This document shows positions 52,036 through 61,822 of a DNA stretch of 64,000 bases, in pieces. Below the pieces are notes generated by a model. The model was not told the origin of the DNA, ran no database searches, and worked only from the letters and a program-made list of their open reading frames with translations. The stretch is from JAPPHA01 sp963662815. GTDB taxonomy: Bacteria; Pseudomonadota; Alphaproteobacteria; Rhodobacterales; Rhodobacteraceae. Location of the stretch: positions 62,001-126,000 of the forward strand of contig CAXXWA010000010.1 of the NCBI GenBank assembly GCA_963662815.2, read 5' to 3'. The position numbers and the translations under genes are program-made. Numbering within the stretch: position 1 is the stretch's first letter; each line of letters opens with the position of its first letter.

Positions 52036-53789
52036 CAGATGCCGACTTCCCCGGCGAGCTCGGCAGGAGAAAGAGCATAGAGGTCCCGAGAGCCGGACCC
52101 CGCGACTTCGGCGAGCATCGCCGCCTCCGGCAGCAGGCGCGCGCAGAAGCTCTCCGCCAGCCGCCGGTCGGTTGCGGACGCAAGGTCCGAGAGCGCGCCC
52201 TTCAGGAGATAATGCCCGCCAAGCGTCAGCGCGACCGACCTGAGATACGCCGCGGCGCCCGCCCCGCGATGCGACCCATGCACCTGCGCCGCGAGACGGG
52301 ACGTTGCGACGGCGACGGCGCGCATCGCCGTCTCGAGCGCGCGCGCCGACCGCTCCAGCCCGCCGGCATCCGTTCCCGAGCTCATCTTCCTGGCGACAGC
52401 GACGGTCCCGGCAACCTCGTTCAGGAGCGACCGGGCCGCCCGGCCGCCGTCGTCGAGCTTCCGCCCGACGAGATCGCCTGCCTGAATTCCGTTCGTGCCC
52501 TCGTAGATCCGGGTTACCCGGACATCCCGCCAGTACTGCGCGACGCCGGTCTCCTCGATGTAGCCGGCGCCGCCGTGAACCTGGATCCCGAGGTCGGCGA
52601 CCTCGCTGCCCGCATCCGTGCAGAAACCCTTCGCAACCGGTGTCAGGAAGGCGGCCCTCGCAGCCCAAGACTCCGCCCCCGTCGCCTCCGCCATGTCGAG
52701 ACTGATCGCGGTGTCGAGACATATGGCCCGGGCAGCCCTCGTCAACGTCATCATCTGCAGGATCATGCGACGGACATCCGCATGGTCGAGGATCGTTCCC
52801 GAGCCGCCCTCGATCCCGCTGCGGCCCTGGACGCGCTCGAGCGCATAGGCGGTCGCGGCCTGCGTCGCCGACTCCGCGACTCCCACGCCCTGCGCGGCAA
52901 CGCCGAGCCGCGCATGGTTCATCATCGTGAACATTGCCGCGAGGCCGCGGCCCGGTTCGCCGACGAGCCAGCCGGTCGCGCCGTCGAAGTGCATCGCCGC
53001 CGTCGGCGAGCCGTGCATGCCGAGCTTCTTCTCGAGCGACACCGGCCCCAGCGCGTTCCGCACTCCGGGCCGGCCGTTCGGGTCGGGCAGGAATTTCGGC
53101 ACGATGAACATGGAGATGCCGCGGGTTCCGGCCGGCGAACCGGGCAGCCGGGCAAGAACAAGGTGACAAATGTTCTCCGCAAGATCATGGTCTCCCCAGC
53201 TGATGAAGGATTTCTGTCCCGTAATCGCATGGCTGCCGTCTTCGTTCGGTTCCGCGCGGCACCGCAACGCGCCCACGTCGGATCCGGCTTGCGGCTCGGT
53301 CAGGTTCATCGTCCCTGTCCAGGCGCCGGAGATGAGATGCGGGAGATAAAGGCGCCTCTGGGGCTCGTCTCCGTGCCTTTCGAGCGCCCCGATCTGGCCC
53401 TGGGTCATCAGCGGATTGAGCGCGAGCGCCAGGCAGGCGGAGGACATCATTTCCCCGACCGCCATCTGCAGGGTCACCGGCAGTCCCATGCCGCCGTAGT
53501 CCGGCGCCGCCGATATTCCGACCCAGCCGCCATCCGCGATGGCGCGGTAGGCCTCGAGGAACCCGGGCGGGCAGCGCACCACGCCGTTCTCCAGTTCCGG
53601 CGGCTGCCGGTCGCCCGTGCGATTGAGCGGCGCGAGTTCGGTCTCGCTCAGCTTCGCGGCTTCGCCGAGTATGGCGGCGCAGGCGTCGTCCGAAGCGTCC
53701 CGAAACCGCTCAGTCGCCGAGACCTCCCGGTAGTCGAGAACCGAGCGCAGCAGGAAAAGGATGCTCTCAACCGGTGCCCTGTAGGTCAC
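52035..53789 (-). CDS. Acyl-CoA dehydrogenase, DmdC/AcdN-like
   Basis: FAD enzyme of 584 residues, longer than ordinary 380-residue members because of N- and C-terminal extensions. The start 'YRAPVESILFLLRSVLDYRE' and 'AKLSETELAPLNRTGD' are typical of the subgroup containing 3-methylmercaptopropionyl-CoA dehydrogenase (DmdC). Flavin contacts are in 'TGTMNLTEPQAGSDVGALRC' and 'QKSFISWGDHDL'. The catalytic Glu is in 'RVTRIYEGTNGIQAGDLVGRK'. The substrate may be a medium-chain or methylthio acyl-CoA; the family is not specific enough to choose. First gene of a two-gene operon with the MBL hydrolase. Confidence 0.88.
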   Translation of the reverse strand: MTYRAPVESILFLLRSVLDYREVSATERFRDASDDACAAILGEAAKLSETELAPLNRTGDRQPPELENGVVRCPPGFLEAYRAIADGGWVGISAAPDYGGMGLPVTLQMAVGEMMSSACLALALNPLMTQGQIGALERHGDEPQRRLYLPHLISGAWTGTMNLTEPQAGSDVGALRCRAEPNEDGSHAITGQKSFISWGDHDLAENICHLVLARLPGSPAGTRGISMFIVPKFLPDPNGRPGVRNALGPVSLEKKLGMHGSPTAAMHFDGATGWLVGEPGRGLAAMFTMMNHARLGVAAQGVGVAESATQAATAYALERVQGRSGIEGGSGTILDHADVRRMILQMMTLTRAARAICLDTAISLDMAEATGAESWAARAAFLTPVAKGFCTDAGSEVADLGIQVHGGAGYIEETGVAQYWRDVRVTRIYEGTNGIQAGDLVGRKLDDGGRAARSLLNEVAGTVAVARKMSSGTDAGGLERSARALETAMRAVAVATSRLAAQVHGSHRGAGAAAYLRSVALTLGGHYLLKGALSDLASATDRRLAESFCARLLPEAAMLAEVAGSGSRDLYALSPAELAGEVGI

Positions 53790-53916
53790 GAAGCCGTCCC
53801 CCGGTCCTGCGTCTTTGCTTCCGCCAAGCCTGCGGTATATGACAAGCCGGCCCGGCGGAAGCTATCTGCCGGGTCAGGAAAGGACAACATCCAAGGGGCC
53901 TCTTCCGGCAGTCCGC

Positions 53917-54894
53917 ATGACCGAGATCCTCGCAACCGATGACGCCGGCATTTCCCGGGCGGCGGCGCTTCTCGCCGCCGGCAGACTCGTGTGCTTCCCG
54001 ACGGAAACAGTCTACGGACTCGGCGCCGACGCCCGCAACGCTTCCGCCGTCTCGCAAGTCTTCGCCGTAAAGGGGCGACCGCGATTCAATCCGCTCATCA
54101 TGCACTTTCCGGACGCGGCGAGCGCGCGGAAGTTCGTGCATTTCGACGCATTGGCGGAGACGCTTGCGGATGCGTTCTGGCCCGGTCCGCTGTCGCTGGT
54201 CCTGCCAAGACGAGACGTTGACGGGATCTCAGGCCTCGCGTGCGCCGGACTGGAAACGGCCGCCGTCCGCGTTCCCGGAAACGCTGCAGCGCAGCGGCTG
54301 CTGCGCGCTTTCGGCGGACCGGTGGCAGCTCCCTCCGCCAACAGGTCCGGGCGAATCAGCCCGACCTGCCCGGATCACGCGCTGGCGGAACTCGGATCCG
54401 GAATCGATGCGCTGATCGACGGCGGACCGTGCGATGTCGGGCTGGAGTCGACGGTCCTGCGAACGTCGACAGACGGGTGCGCCCCGGTGGAGCTCCTCAG
54501 AACCGGCGCCACCACTTCGGAAGCTGTCGAGGCCGCAATCGGGTTTCGGCCGGCTGCGGCGGCCGCGTCGGACGAGGCGCGCTCTCCCGGCCAGACCCTC
54601 ACCCATTACGCGCCCGACTCGGCGCTTCGCCTGAACGCCGAGTCGCCGGGCGAAGACGAGTTGTTTCTTGGTTTCGGCGTCATTCGCTGCCGGTGCGATT
54701 CAAACCTGTCCCGGAGCGGCGATCTCACGGAGGCGGCTGCGAACCTGTTTTCGGCACTGCGCCGGCTGGACCGCGATGCGCTCGGCCGGAGCAAGTCGAT
54801 CGCCGTCGCCAGGATACCGCGGCACGGGCTCGGCGCCGCGATCAACGACCGGCTTCAACGCGCCGCGGCTCAGGCGCGCGGTCAGAGGGACTGA
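53917..54894 (+). CDS. tsaC: L-threonylcarbamoyladenylate synthase (Sua5/TsaC)
   Basis: Enzyme of 325 residues providing threonylcarbamoyl-AMP for t6A37 in tRNA. The YrdC domain has 'GRLVCFPTETVYGLGADA', 'AVKGRPRFNPLIMHF', 'FWPGPLSLVL' and 'GPVAAPSANRSGRISPT'. A linker 'SPGQTLTHYAPDSAL' leads to a C-terminal Sua5 domain, so this is the long form. The ATG at 53917 (MTEILATDD) is where conservation begins. Confidence 0.95.
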   Translation: MTEILATDDAGISRAAALLAAGRLVCFPTETVYGLGADARNASAVSQVFAVKGRPRFNPLIMHFPDAASARKFVHFDALAETLADAFWPGPLSLVLPRRDVDGISGLACAGLETAAVRVPGNAAAQRLLRAFGGPVAAPSANRSGRISPTCPDHALAELGSGIDALIDGGPCDVGLESTVLRTSTDGCAPVELLRTGATTSEAVEAAIGFRPAAAAASDEARSPGQTLTHYAPDSALRLNAESPGEDELFLGFGVIRCRCDSNLSRSGDLTEAAANLFSALRRLDRDALGRSKSIAVARIPRHGLGAAINDRLQRAAAQARGQRD

Positions 54895-54973
54895 CGTCCG
54901 CCGAGAATCCGGATGGTTCAGCAGGCCGGGCGACCGGACGAGCCGGAGACGGCGCACGGCGCCTGCAGCCGGT

Positions 54974-55549
54974 TCAGGCGTTGCCTCCCGCCGACGAGAG
55001 CATCCTGGGGTCGATGCCGATCTGGTCCATGGCCGCATTCCAGACGGATTCATGGTCGTTGGGGAAGACGAGGTCCCGACTGGCGTCGCAGATGAGCCAG
55101 CCGTTGGCCCGGATCTCGCTCTCGACCTGTCCCGGTCCCCATCCCGAGTAGCCAAGGGCCAGCATGCAGGATGCGGGTCCGGCGCCTCGGGATATGTCCT
55201 GGAGGATGTCGAGCGTCGCCGTCATGGCGAACTCGCCATCGACGTCGAGCGTCGATTCGTTCTGGCCGTAATCGGGCGAATGGAGAACGAACCCGCGCCC
55301 GTATTCCACGGGTCCGCCGTAGTGAACCGGTATCTCGCCGCATCGTTTGTCGAACTTGATGTCCAGCTGCCTGAGCAGGTCGCCGAACCGGATCTCGCGC
55401 GTCGGCATGTTCACGATCAACCCCATGGCGCCGTCCTCCGAATGCGCGCACATGAAGATGACAGCCCGCCTGAAGCGCGGGTCGGCCATTGCCGGCATCG
55501 CAACAAGCAGCCTGCCGGCCAGCTGCCCGGTTTCGCAGTCGGAATCCAT
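54974..55549 (-). CDS. YqgE/AlgH-family protein (DUF179)
   Basis: Protein of 191 residues of unknown biochemical role. Conserved parts are 'GRLLVAMPAMADPRFRRAVIFMCAHSEDGAMGLIVNMP', 'VHYGGPVEYGRGFVLHS' and 'ALGYSGWGPGQVESEIRANGWL'. Divergent from the DsbD-domain gene, an arrangement that I recall in related bacteria. Confidence 0.94.
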   Translation of the reverse strand: MDSDCETGQLAGRLLVAMPAMADPRFRRAVIFMCAHSEDGAMGLIVNMPTREIRFGDLLRQLDIKFDKRCGEIPVHYGGPVEYGRGFVLHSPDYGQNESTLDVDGEFAMTATLDILQDISRGAGPASCMLALGYSGWGPGQVESEIRANGWLICDASRDLVFPNDHESVWNAAMDQIGIDPRMLSSAGGNA

Positions 55550-55675
55550 GGACCTAGACTGTGCCCTGGACGCCCCGGTTGCAAGCCAAAGTTGGCGGCT
55601 GACGCGGTCTTTACCAATCGTTACTTACAGCGAAGCCGGGTTGGCCGTATCATGGCGCCGAAAAGGAGGACCCTC

Positions 55676-56536
55676 ATGGTTGCTTTCCGCGCCTTGGTCG
55701 CGCTTCTGGCCGCATGTTCGGTTTTCGTCCTGTCGGCGTCGGGTCTCGCCCGCGCCGGGACAGCGCCGGGCAACCTGGCTGACATCGTCAGGGTCGAGTT
55801 GCTGCACGGTTTCCGCACGACGTCCGGGAGCCATATGGCGGCAATAAGGATGCACCTCGCGAAGGACTGGAAGACATACTGGCGCGTCCCGGGCGAGAAC
55901 GGCATTCCGCCGCGATTCGACTGGCGCGGATCCTCGAACCTGCGCGATGTCAGGTACCACTGGCCGGCGCCTCGCGTGTTCGAAATCCTGGACACACTCG
56001 TCATCGGCTACAGCGATGAGTTCGTACTTCCGGTCGAACTCATTCCCCACGACCCCGAGCAAGGCATCGACGCAGTCTCGTTCTTGGATTTCGGCGTATG
56101 CAAGGACGTTTGCGTGGCGGCGACCGCGCATGTGGGCAGTACGCTGTCCAGCACGAAGGAAACTCACCGTGCGGTCATCGAGCAGTCGCTCCGGAAGCGC
56201 GCCGTGCCGGCAGCCTCGGTGGGGCTTCGCCACGCCGGATGCAGCGTTGACAGGGAAGGCGGCGGGTTTGTCGTGACCGCGCTGGTCGCCGGCGGACCGC
56301 GCCTCCCGGACCCCGTTCACGGGGTCTTTGAACTGCCAGGTGCCGACGCCTGGATCAGATCAAGAGACACGACCGTATCTGATTCCGGAATAGCCGCCTC
56401 GGGCGAAATCCATCCGATCGGGCGCAGCGGGGTCTTCCTCGACCGTTCCCGGATGAAGCTGACGCTGCTGGCGCACGGCCAGGCATTCGAACTCTCCGGC
56501 TGCCCGGAGACGGGTCAGGCGGAGGCAGCGCGCTGA
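55676..56536 (+). CDS. Periplasmic DsbD alpha-like (thiol:disulfide interchange) domain protein
   Basis: Protein of 286 residues with a Sec signal peptide ending near 'LARAG' (residue about 27). The DsbD N-terminal-type domain shows 'HLAKDWKTYWRVPGENGIPPRFDWRGSSNL' and the redox cysteine pair 'DFGVCKDVCVAA' (C-x3-C). It lacks the membrane and thioredoxin domains of full DsbD. It probably receives electrons from a CcdA/DsbD-type partner elsewhere and reduces periplasmic thiols. AAGGAGG lies seven bases before the ATG. Confidence 0.85.
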   Translation: MVAFRALVALLAACSVFVLSASGLARAGTAPGNLADIVRVELLHGFRTTSGSHMAAIRMHLAKDWKTYWRVPGENGIPPRFDWRGSSNLRDVRYHWPAPRVFEILDTLVIGYSDEFVLPVELIPHDPEQGIDAVSFLDFGVCKDVCVAATAHVGSTLSSTKETHRAVIEQSLRKRAVPAASVGLRHAGCSVDREGGGFVVTALVAGGPRLPDPVHGVFELPGADAWIRSRDTTVSDSGIAASGEIHPIGRSGVFLDRSRMKLTLLAHGQAFELSGCPETGQAEAAR

Positions 56537-56544
56537 CCGCGATT

Positions 56545-59500
56545 TCAACGCGTCGCGGCAACCCCTTCGTCTGCGGAACGTGGTGAATCCGGGAGCGGCG
56601 GCGTTCCGCTTCTGCCCGTCGCGCGCATGAACGGGACCGCAAGGACGAGAACAACCGCAACGACAAGGAACACCCCCGCTGCCATCGCCAGCGCCGCCGC
56701 TGCCTGCGGCGGCATTTCCGCAGGCAACGGCAACCCCGCAAGCCAGGGATGCAGTTCCGACCTCACGGCCACGTACCCGACCGTCGACGCCACCACGCCA
56801 GCGAGCAGGACGGATGTCGAAAAAAGCGCGAAGCGCATGGCGAGACCCGCCCGCCGGGCGGCCAGGCCCCTGCGCAGCGACCGCATCAGCCGGTGGACGT
56901 CTTCCTGCACGGCAACGAGCGACGGCACGACCAGCAGAACCAGGATCATGCCGAATCCGAGGCCGTAACTCAGCGTGATCACGGTCGGTTTCAGGAAAAG
57001 CGCTTCGCGCGATGACTCGAAGAGCAGCGGCAGCAGCCCGAGAACGGTCGTCAGCGTCGTCAGAAGGACCGGACGGAACCGGTCGCAGGCGGCGTCGACG
57101 ACGGCAGGCTTGACGGCGCGGTTCCCGGCGTATTCCTCGACCGTAGAGACGAGAACGATGGCGTCGTTGATGACGATGCCGCTCAACCCGATCATGCCGA
57201 CGATGGAGAAGATCGAGAACGGCACGCCCCATACCTGATGGCCGTAGATCGCGCCGACGAGACCGAAGGGAATGACGGCGATCACGATCAGCGGCCGGAC
57301 CCAGCTCGAGAAGACCCAGGCGAGCGTGAGGTAGATTCCGAGAAGGCAGAGCATGAAGCCGAGCGTCGCGTCGTCCAGGAACTGCTGTTCCTGTTCGGCA
57401 AGGCCCGTGAGATTGTAGTCGATTCCGAATTCGGCCGCGGTGGCAGGCAGTATTCTGGATTCCAGTTCGATTCGCACCTCCTCCGCGCGCGCCGGGTCGT
57501 CATCGGCCACGTCTCCCGTGACGGTCACGACCCGGACGCCGTTTTCCCGGCGGACAGTTGAAAACCCGAGGCGTGTCGAAACGGTCACCGTGTCCGAAAG
57601 CGGAACGTATGTCCCCGCAGCCGTTCTCAGCCGGGTCCGGTCGAGAAAGTCGGCAGTCAACTCGGCTTCCGGCAGGCGCACCGTGACCTCCGACGTGCGG
57701 TTCCCGACCGGAAACGCGGCGGCGGTGATTCCGTTCAGGCGGTTGCGGAGTTCGATCCCGATCGCATCGATGGTGAATCCGAGAGCCCGGCCCTCCGGAG
57801 TCAGGTCAAGCACGAATTCCTCCTTGTCGTAGGACAGGTTGTCCTCGAGCGCCGTGACTTCAGGGAAGGCCGACAGGGCGGACTTCACGGCTTCCGCCGC
57901 CGCCTTCAGCGTCGCCGCATCCTGCCCGTAGAGCGCGACCGAAAGGGAGTCGCCGCCCGGACCGGACCGCCAGCCCCTGAAACTCAGCGTCTCGAGCAAC
58001 GGATGCCGCTTGACCTCTTCCTGAAGTTCGGCCGCGAAGGCGAAAGACGTATAGGGCCGGTCGTTGGCATCGATCAGTTCGATGGCGATCGATCCGAGCA
58101 GGTCCCTGTCCTTGGTGTCCGCGCCCGCCAGGCCGCGCCCGGTCGTGCCTCCGACCTCCGCGAGAGCGTAGGTCACCGGGTTCAGGCCGTGGCGCTCCTC
58201 GTACTTCCGCGCCGTCGCATCGACCGCGCGCTGCAGCTCGCGCGCCATGGCGAGCGTGTCGCTCCTGTCCGCGCCGGGAAGCATGGCGATGTTGCCCGAA
58301 ATCGACCCCCGCTCGGGAGCATTGAAGAACCGGAACACGACGTCTCCGCGAAGGAACGCGGCGAGCTGCAAGGAAAGGAGCAGCACGGCCGCCGCGATCA
58401 CGGGATAGCGAAATGCGAGGACGATCTGCATAAGGCGCCGGAAGACCGTTTCGCGGAACCAGGAGAACGCCTTGTTGAACAGGATGTTCGGCATGTCGTA
58501 CCACTTCCGGCGCGCTACCGACTGCAGCGCGTGGCCCATGTGGTTCGGCAGGATGAGGAAACACTCCAGAAGCGAGGCGAGCAGGACCATGATTACCGTG
58601 AAGGGCAGATCGCGGATGAAGTTGCCGAACCGTCCGCCGATGAGCACAAGCGCGGAAAACGCGATGACGGTGGTCACCGTCGCGGAAAAGACCAGCGGCG
58701 CCATGCGCGCGGCCGCGTTTTCCGCCGCGACGAGAGGCTCTTCGCCGAGCCGCCGATGCCGGAAATCGGCGTGCTCCCCGACCACGATCGCGTCATCGAC
58801 AACGAATCCCAGGCAGATGATCAGGCCGAAGAGCGAGATCATGTTGATGGTCAGACCCGCCGCGTACATGAACGCGACGGCCGCCAGTATCGCCGCCGGA
58901 ATTCCGGCCGCGACCCAGAATGCCGTGCGGGCGTTCAGGAACAGGAACAGAAGGCAGACGACCAGCAGCAGACCGAGCATCCCGTTGTCGAACAGCACCC
59001 ATAGCCGTTCCGTGATCGCTTCCGCGCGCGTGCGGATCAGTTCGATCGTCACGCCCTCCGGAAGCGTCGCCTGAAGACGGTCCGCCACGTCCTCCACCGT
59101 GGCCTGCATCTTTATGGCGTCCCCGAAATCGGCGCGGTCGACGCGTATCGAGACTGCCGGATTCCCGCCGACGAAGTAGCTTCGGTTGCGGCTGACGCCA
59201 GCCTCGACGACATGCGCGACATCTCCCACGCGAATCTTCGCGCCGTCGGGAAGCGAACGTACCGTGACCTGCCGGATTTCGTCGGCGGTGCGTTTCTCGA
59301 TTCCTGTCCGCACACGCGCGGCGCCGCCGGCAACGTCGCCGGACGGGTCCGCTTCCACTTCCTCCGCAATGGCATTCGCGATCTCGCGGAGGGTCACGTC
59401 GTTGTGGATAAGCAGCCCCTCGGGCGCTTCGACGAGAATCTCGGGCGCATCCACGCCGCGGATCGTGGTCCGGGTGATGCCCTCCCGAAACAGCAGCGAA

Positions 59501-59997
59501 ACGAATTCGTCCGCGAATCGGCCGAGTTGATCCGGTGGAACCGGCCCCGTGATGACGACGTCGGTCACGCGGTCGAACCACGTGCTCCGCCTGACGACGG
59601 GTTCGTCGACTCCGCCTGGAAGGCCCGTGACGCTCTCGACAGCGACCTTCACGTCGTCCGCCGCGCGCGCCATGTCCCAGCCCGGCTCGAATTCAAGCGC
59701 GACGTTCGCGCGGCCCTCGAGCGCGGTGCTCCGGCTGCTTTCCACGCCCTCGACGTCGAGAAGCGCAGGTTCGAGAAGCGCAACGACCGCGGCGTCGATG
59801 TCTTCCGGGCCAGCGCCGTCCCAGGTAACGGCCACTCGAACGTTCTCGACGACGACATCGGGGAAGAACTGCGACCGAATCTGCGTCATCGCCGCCAGCC
59901 CGAGCGCCAGCATGACGACGAGTATCAGGTTGGCAGCCGTGCGGTGTCGCGTGAAGTACGAGAAAATTCCCTTGGCGGCAGGCTGCGGCGCACTCAT
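56545..59997 (-). CDS. RND-family efflux permease with extra C-terminal helices
   Basis: Inner-membrane pump of 1150 residues with the standard two-fold RND layout (TM1 'ANLILVVMLALGLAAM', large periplasmic loops, TM2-6, and the repeat). The proton-relay aspartates are in TM4 'GFVVDDAIVVGEH'. After the usual last helix ('PTVITLSYGLGFGMILVLLVVPSLVAV') the chain continues for about 100 residues with two more likely membrane helices ('FALFSTSVLLAGVVASTVGYVAV' and 'ALAMAAGVFLVVAVVLVLAVPFM'). It lies nine bases behind its adaptor gene. GAGGAG abuts the ATG directly, an unusually short spacing. No outer-membrane channel gene is adjacent. Confidence 0.93.
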   Translation of the reverse strand: MSAPQPAAKGIFSYFTRHRTAANLILVVMLALGLAAMTQIRSQFFPDVVVENVRVAVTWDGAGPEDIDAAVVALLEPALLDVEGVESSRSTALEGRANVALEFEPGWDMARAADDVKVAVESVTGLPGGVDEPVVRRSTWFDRVTDVVITGPVPPDQLGRFADEFVSLLFREGITRTTIRGVDAPEILVEAPEGLLIHNDVTLREIANAIAEEVEADPSGDVAGGAARVRTGIEKRTADEIRQVTVRSLPDGAKIRVGDVAHVVEAGVSRNRSYFVGGNPAVSIRVDRADFGDAIKMQATVEDVADRLQATLPEGVTIELIRTRAEAITERLWVLFDNGMLGLLLVVCLLFLFLNARTAFWVAAGIPAAILAAVAFMYAAGLTINMISLFGLIICLGFVVDDAIVVGEHADFRHRRLGEEPLVAAENAAARMAPLVFSATVTTVIAFSALVLIGGRFGNFIRDLPFTVIMVLLASLLECFLILPNHMGHALQSVARRKWYDMPNILFNKAFSWFRETVFRRLMQIVLAFRYPVIAAAVLLLSLQLAAFLRGDVVFRFFNAPERGSISGNIAMLPGADRSDTLAMARELQRAVDATARKYEERHGLNPVTYALAEVGGTTGRGLAGADTKDRDLLGSIAIELIDANDRPYTSFAFAAELQEEVKRHPLLETLSFRGWRSGPGGDSLSVALYGQDAATLKAAAEAVKSALSAFPEVTALEDNLSYDKEEFVLDLTPEGRALGFTIDAIGIELRNRLNGITAAAFPVGNRTSEVTVRLPEAELTADFLDRTRLRTAAGTYVPLSDTVTVSTRLGFSTVRRENGVRVVTVTGDVADDDPARAEEVRIELESRILPATAAEFGIDYNLTGLAEQEQQFLDDATLGFMLCLLGIYLTLAWVFSSWVRPLIVIAVIPFGLVGAIYGHQVWGVPFSIFSIVGMIGLSGIVINDAIVLVSTVEEYAGNRAVKPAVVDAACDRFRPVLLTTLTTVLGLLPLLFESSREALFLKPTVITLSYGLGFGMILVLLVVPSLVAVQEDVHRLMRSLRRGLAARRAGLAMRFALFSTSVLLAGVVASTVGYVAVRSELHPWLAGLPLPAEMPPQAAAALAMAAGVFLVVAVVLVLAVPFMRATGRSGTPPLPDSPRSADEGVAATR

Positions 59998-60006
59998 CTC
60001 CTCGCG

Positions 60007-61677
60007 TCAGCCCCCCATGCGCGACCGGAGCCGGTCGACGATTTCCTGCGGCACCTCGGGCGAGGCCAGCACCTTGAGCAGCGCCTCCCGCCGATCCTCC
60101 GGCATGCGTGCGTTGCTCCGGACAAACGCGATGAGCGACTGCCTTTCTTCGTCGGAAAGCTGAACGGTCCGGCCAGCGGAAGCCCGTTCCCCGCCCGCTT
60201 CCCCTGATTCCGGCCCGCCTCCCGAAAGTCCGGCCATTGCGCGCAGGCGTTCAGCCGTTTCCTTCGGCACCGTGCCGCCCTCAACGCGGGCAAGCATCCG
60301 GTTGCGCACTCCCTCCGGCATGCGCGTGTTCGCCCTGAGCGCGGCGGCGATCGCATCCTTCTCGGCCACCGAAAACGTCACCATGGGCTCGCTTTCGAAG
60401 AGCGGCGCACCGGATCGCCGCGCCTGCACGCGAATTCCCTCCGCAAGCTGCGGAGCGCGGTTGAGAACGACGGTCCTTCCGGAGATCCCGCGGCCATCCA
60501 GGATGACGTTTTCGCCCTGCGTCCGCAGAACCCGAACTTCCTCCGCCTGCAGGCGGTCGCCCTCTCCGAGGACCAGGATTTCGCCGGTCGACGACACCGC
60601 GCCGGCCGGAACCACCGCGACCGCGTCGAGCGCGGGTTCCTCCACCCGCACAGACACGAAGTCGCCCGGCCTGAGGAACGCAATGCCCTCACTGCCGAGA
60701 GCGGCGAAGAGTTCGCGTCCGGTCCGGCCCTCTCCCACGGCCGCGCCGACCCGGTCGAGCCGCGCGGGAACGGCCGCGCCGTCCAGCCCGTAGGTCACCT
60801 CGACGCGCGCCGATTCGAGCCCGCCCTCCGCCGACGCGATCCTCTGGAATTCGCGGCTGGACACGCGGAATGCGACCTCGAGCGCGGTCGGGTCGATAAG
60901 TCGCCCAAGCGCCTCATTGGCGTTGACGAGGCCTCCGAGCACGGCGCTCACGTCGGTCAGCAATCCGCTGAATCCTGCGGTGACCGTCGTGTTGGAGAGC
61001 GCTCTTCGCGCCACGGACACGCTGATGCCGCGCCTGGACACCTGGATCCTCGCCTGATCGACGCGCGCCCTTGCCCGCGACAGGCCGATGCGCTTTGCGA
61101 CAACGCTCTGCTCCGCAGCGGAAACCGCGAGCTTCGCGGCTTCGAGGGCGGTTTCGGTGCCCACGCCGCGCGCGTTGATCGACGCCTGCCGTTCGAGCGC
61201 CTGCTGGCGCAGTTCAAGCTGGCTCATCGAAACGTCGAGGTCGTCCCGCGACAGCGCAAGCGCGACTTCCGCGTCTTCGAGTTCCGCCTGCGCTTCCGCG
61301 AGTCCGGCTTCCGCGAGCTGGAGGTTCGCTGCCGCGGTCGCCGGATCGGTCTGGAAGAGCACGTCGCCTTCGCGAACGACGCCCCCTTCCCTGAAGCTCG
61401 CGGAAAGGTTCACGATCTCGCCGCCGGATGCGGCCCGGAGCACGAGCGTACGGCCGCTCCTGACCTCGCCGAACGTCGCTATCACGGGACGGATGGTCTG
61501 CAATGCGACGTCCGCGACGTCCACGTAGAACACCCGCTCGCGCGCCATGCGCGGCCTGTCGCCGGCATCCCGCCGGGCCTCCAGCGCGGAGAACAGCGTG
61601 CCTGCGGCGAGCACGAGAAGTCCTGCAGTCAGCGCGAGCAGACCGAGGCCAGCCATCCCCCTCATTAGAAACCGCAT
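60007..61677 (-). CDS. RND efflux periplasmic adaptor with tandem C-terminal helical repeats
   Basis: Membrane-fusion protein of 556 residues. An N-terminal anchor or signal (residues 5-30) is followed by the barrel-sandwich ('ASGGEIVNLSASFREGGVVREGDVLFQTD'), a long coiled-coil hairpin, and beta-barrel ('DFVSVRVEEPALDAVAVVPAGAVSS'). The final ~150 residues are not part of a normal adaptor. They hold two similar 47-residue units, 'DAIAAALRANTRMPEGVRNRML...VPKETAERLRAM' and 'QSLIAFVRSNARMPEDRREALL...VPQEIVDRLRSRM'. The ATG at 61677 begins the hydrophobic leader. Operon with the permease downstream. Confidence 0.9.
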   Translation of the reverse strand: MRFLMRGMAGLGLLALTAGLLVLAAGTLFSALEARRDAGDRPRMARERVFYVDVADVALQTIRPVIATFGEVRSGRTLVLRAASGGEIVNLSASFREGGVVREGDVLFQTDPATAAANLQLAEAGLAEAQAELEDAEVALALSRDDLDVSMSQLELRQQALERQASINARGVGTETALEAAKLAVSAAEQSVVAKRIGLSRARARVDQARIQVSRRGISVSVARRALSNTTVTAGFSGLLTDVSAVLGGLVNANEALGRLIDPTALEVAFRVSSREFQRIASAEGGLESARVEVTYGLDGAAVPARLDRVGAAVGEGRTGRELFAALGSEGIAFLRPGDFVSVRVEEPALDAVAVVPAGAVSSTGEILVLGEGDRLQAEEVRVLRTQGENVILDGRGISGRTVVLNRAPQLAEGIRVQARRSGAPLFESEPMVTFSVAEKDAIAAALRANTRMPEGVRNRMLARVEGGTVPKETAERLRAMAGLSGGGPESGEAGGERASAGRTVQLSDEERQSLIAFVRSNARMPEDRREALLKVLASPEVPQEIVDRLRSRMGG

Positions 61678-61822
61678 GAAACCGTCCGCCCGGGTTGCAG
61701 CATGACCGATACCGCCGTCGTATCGCGACAATAGGTTTCCGGCGCCAGCCCGGCAATGCCCGGATCGATCCGGTTCGCCGGGACCGCGGGACGGAACCCC
61801 TTCCGGATCCCGGCCCTGCCGG

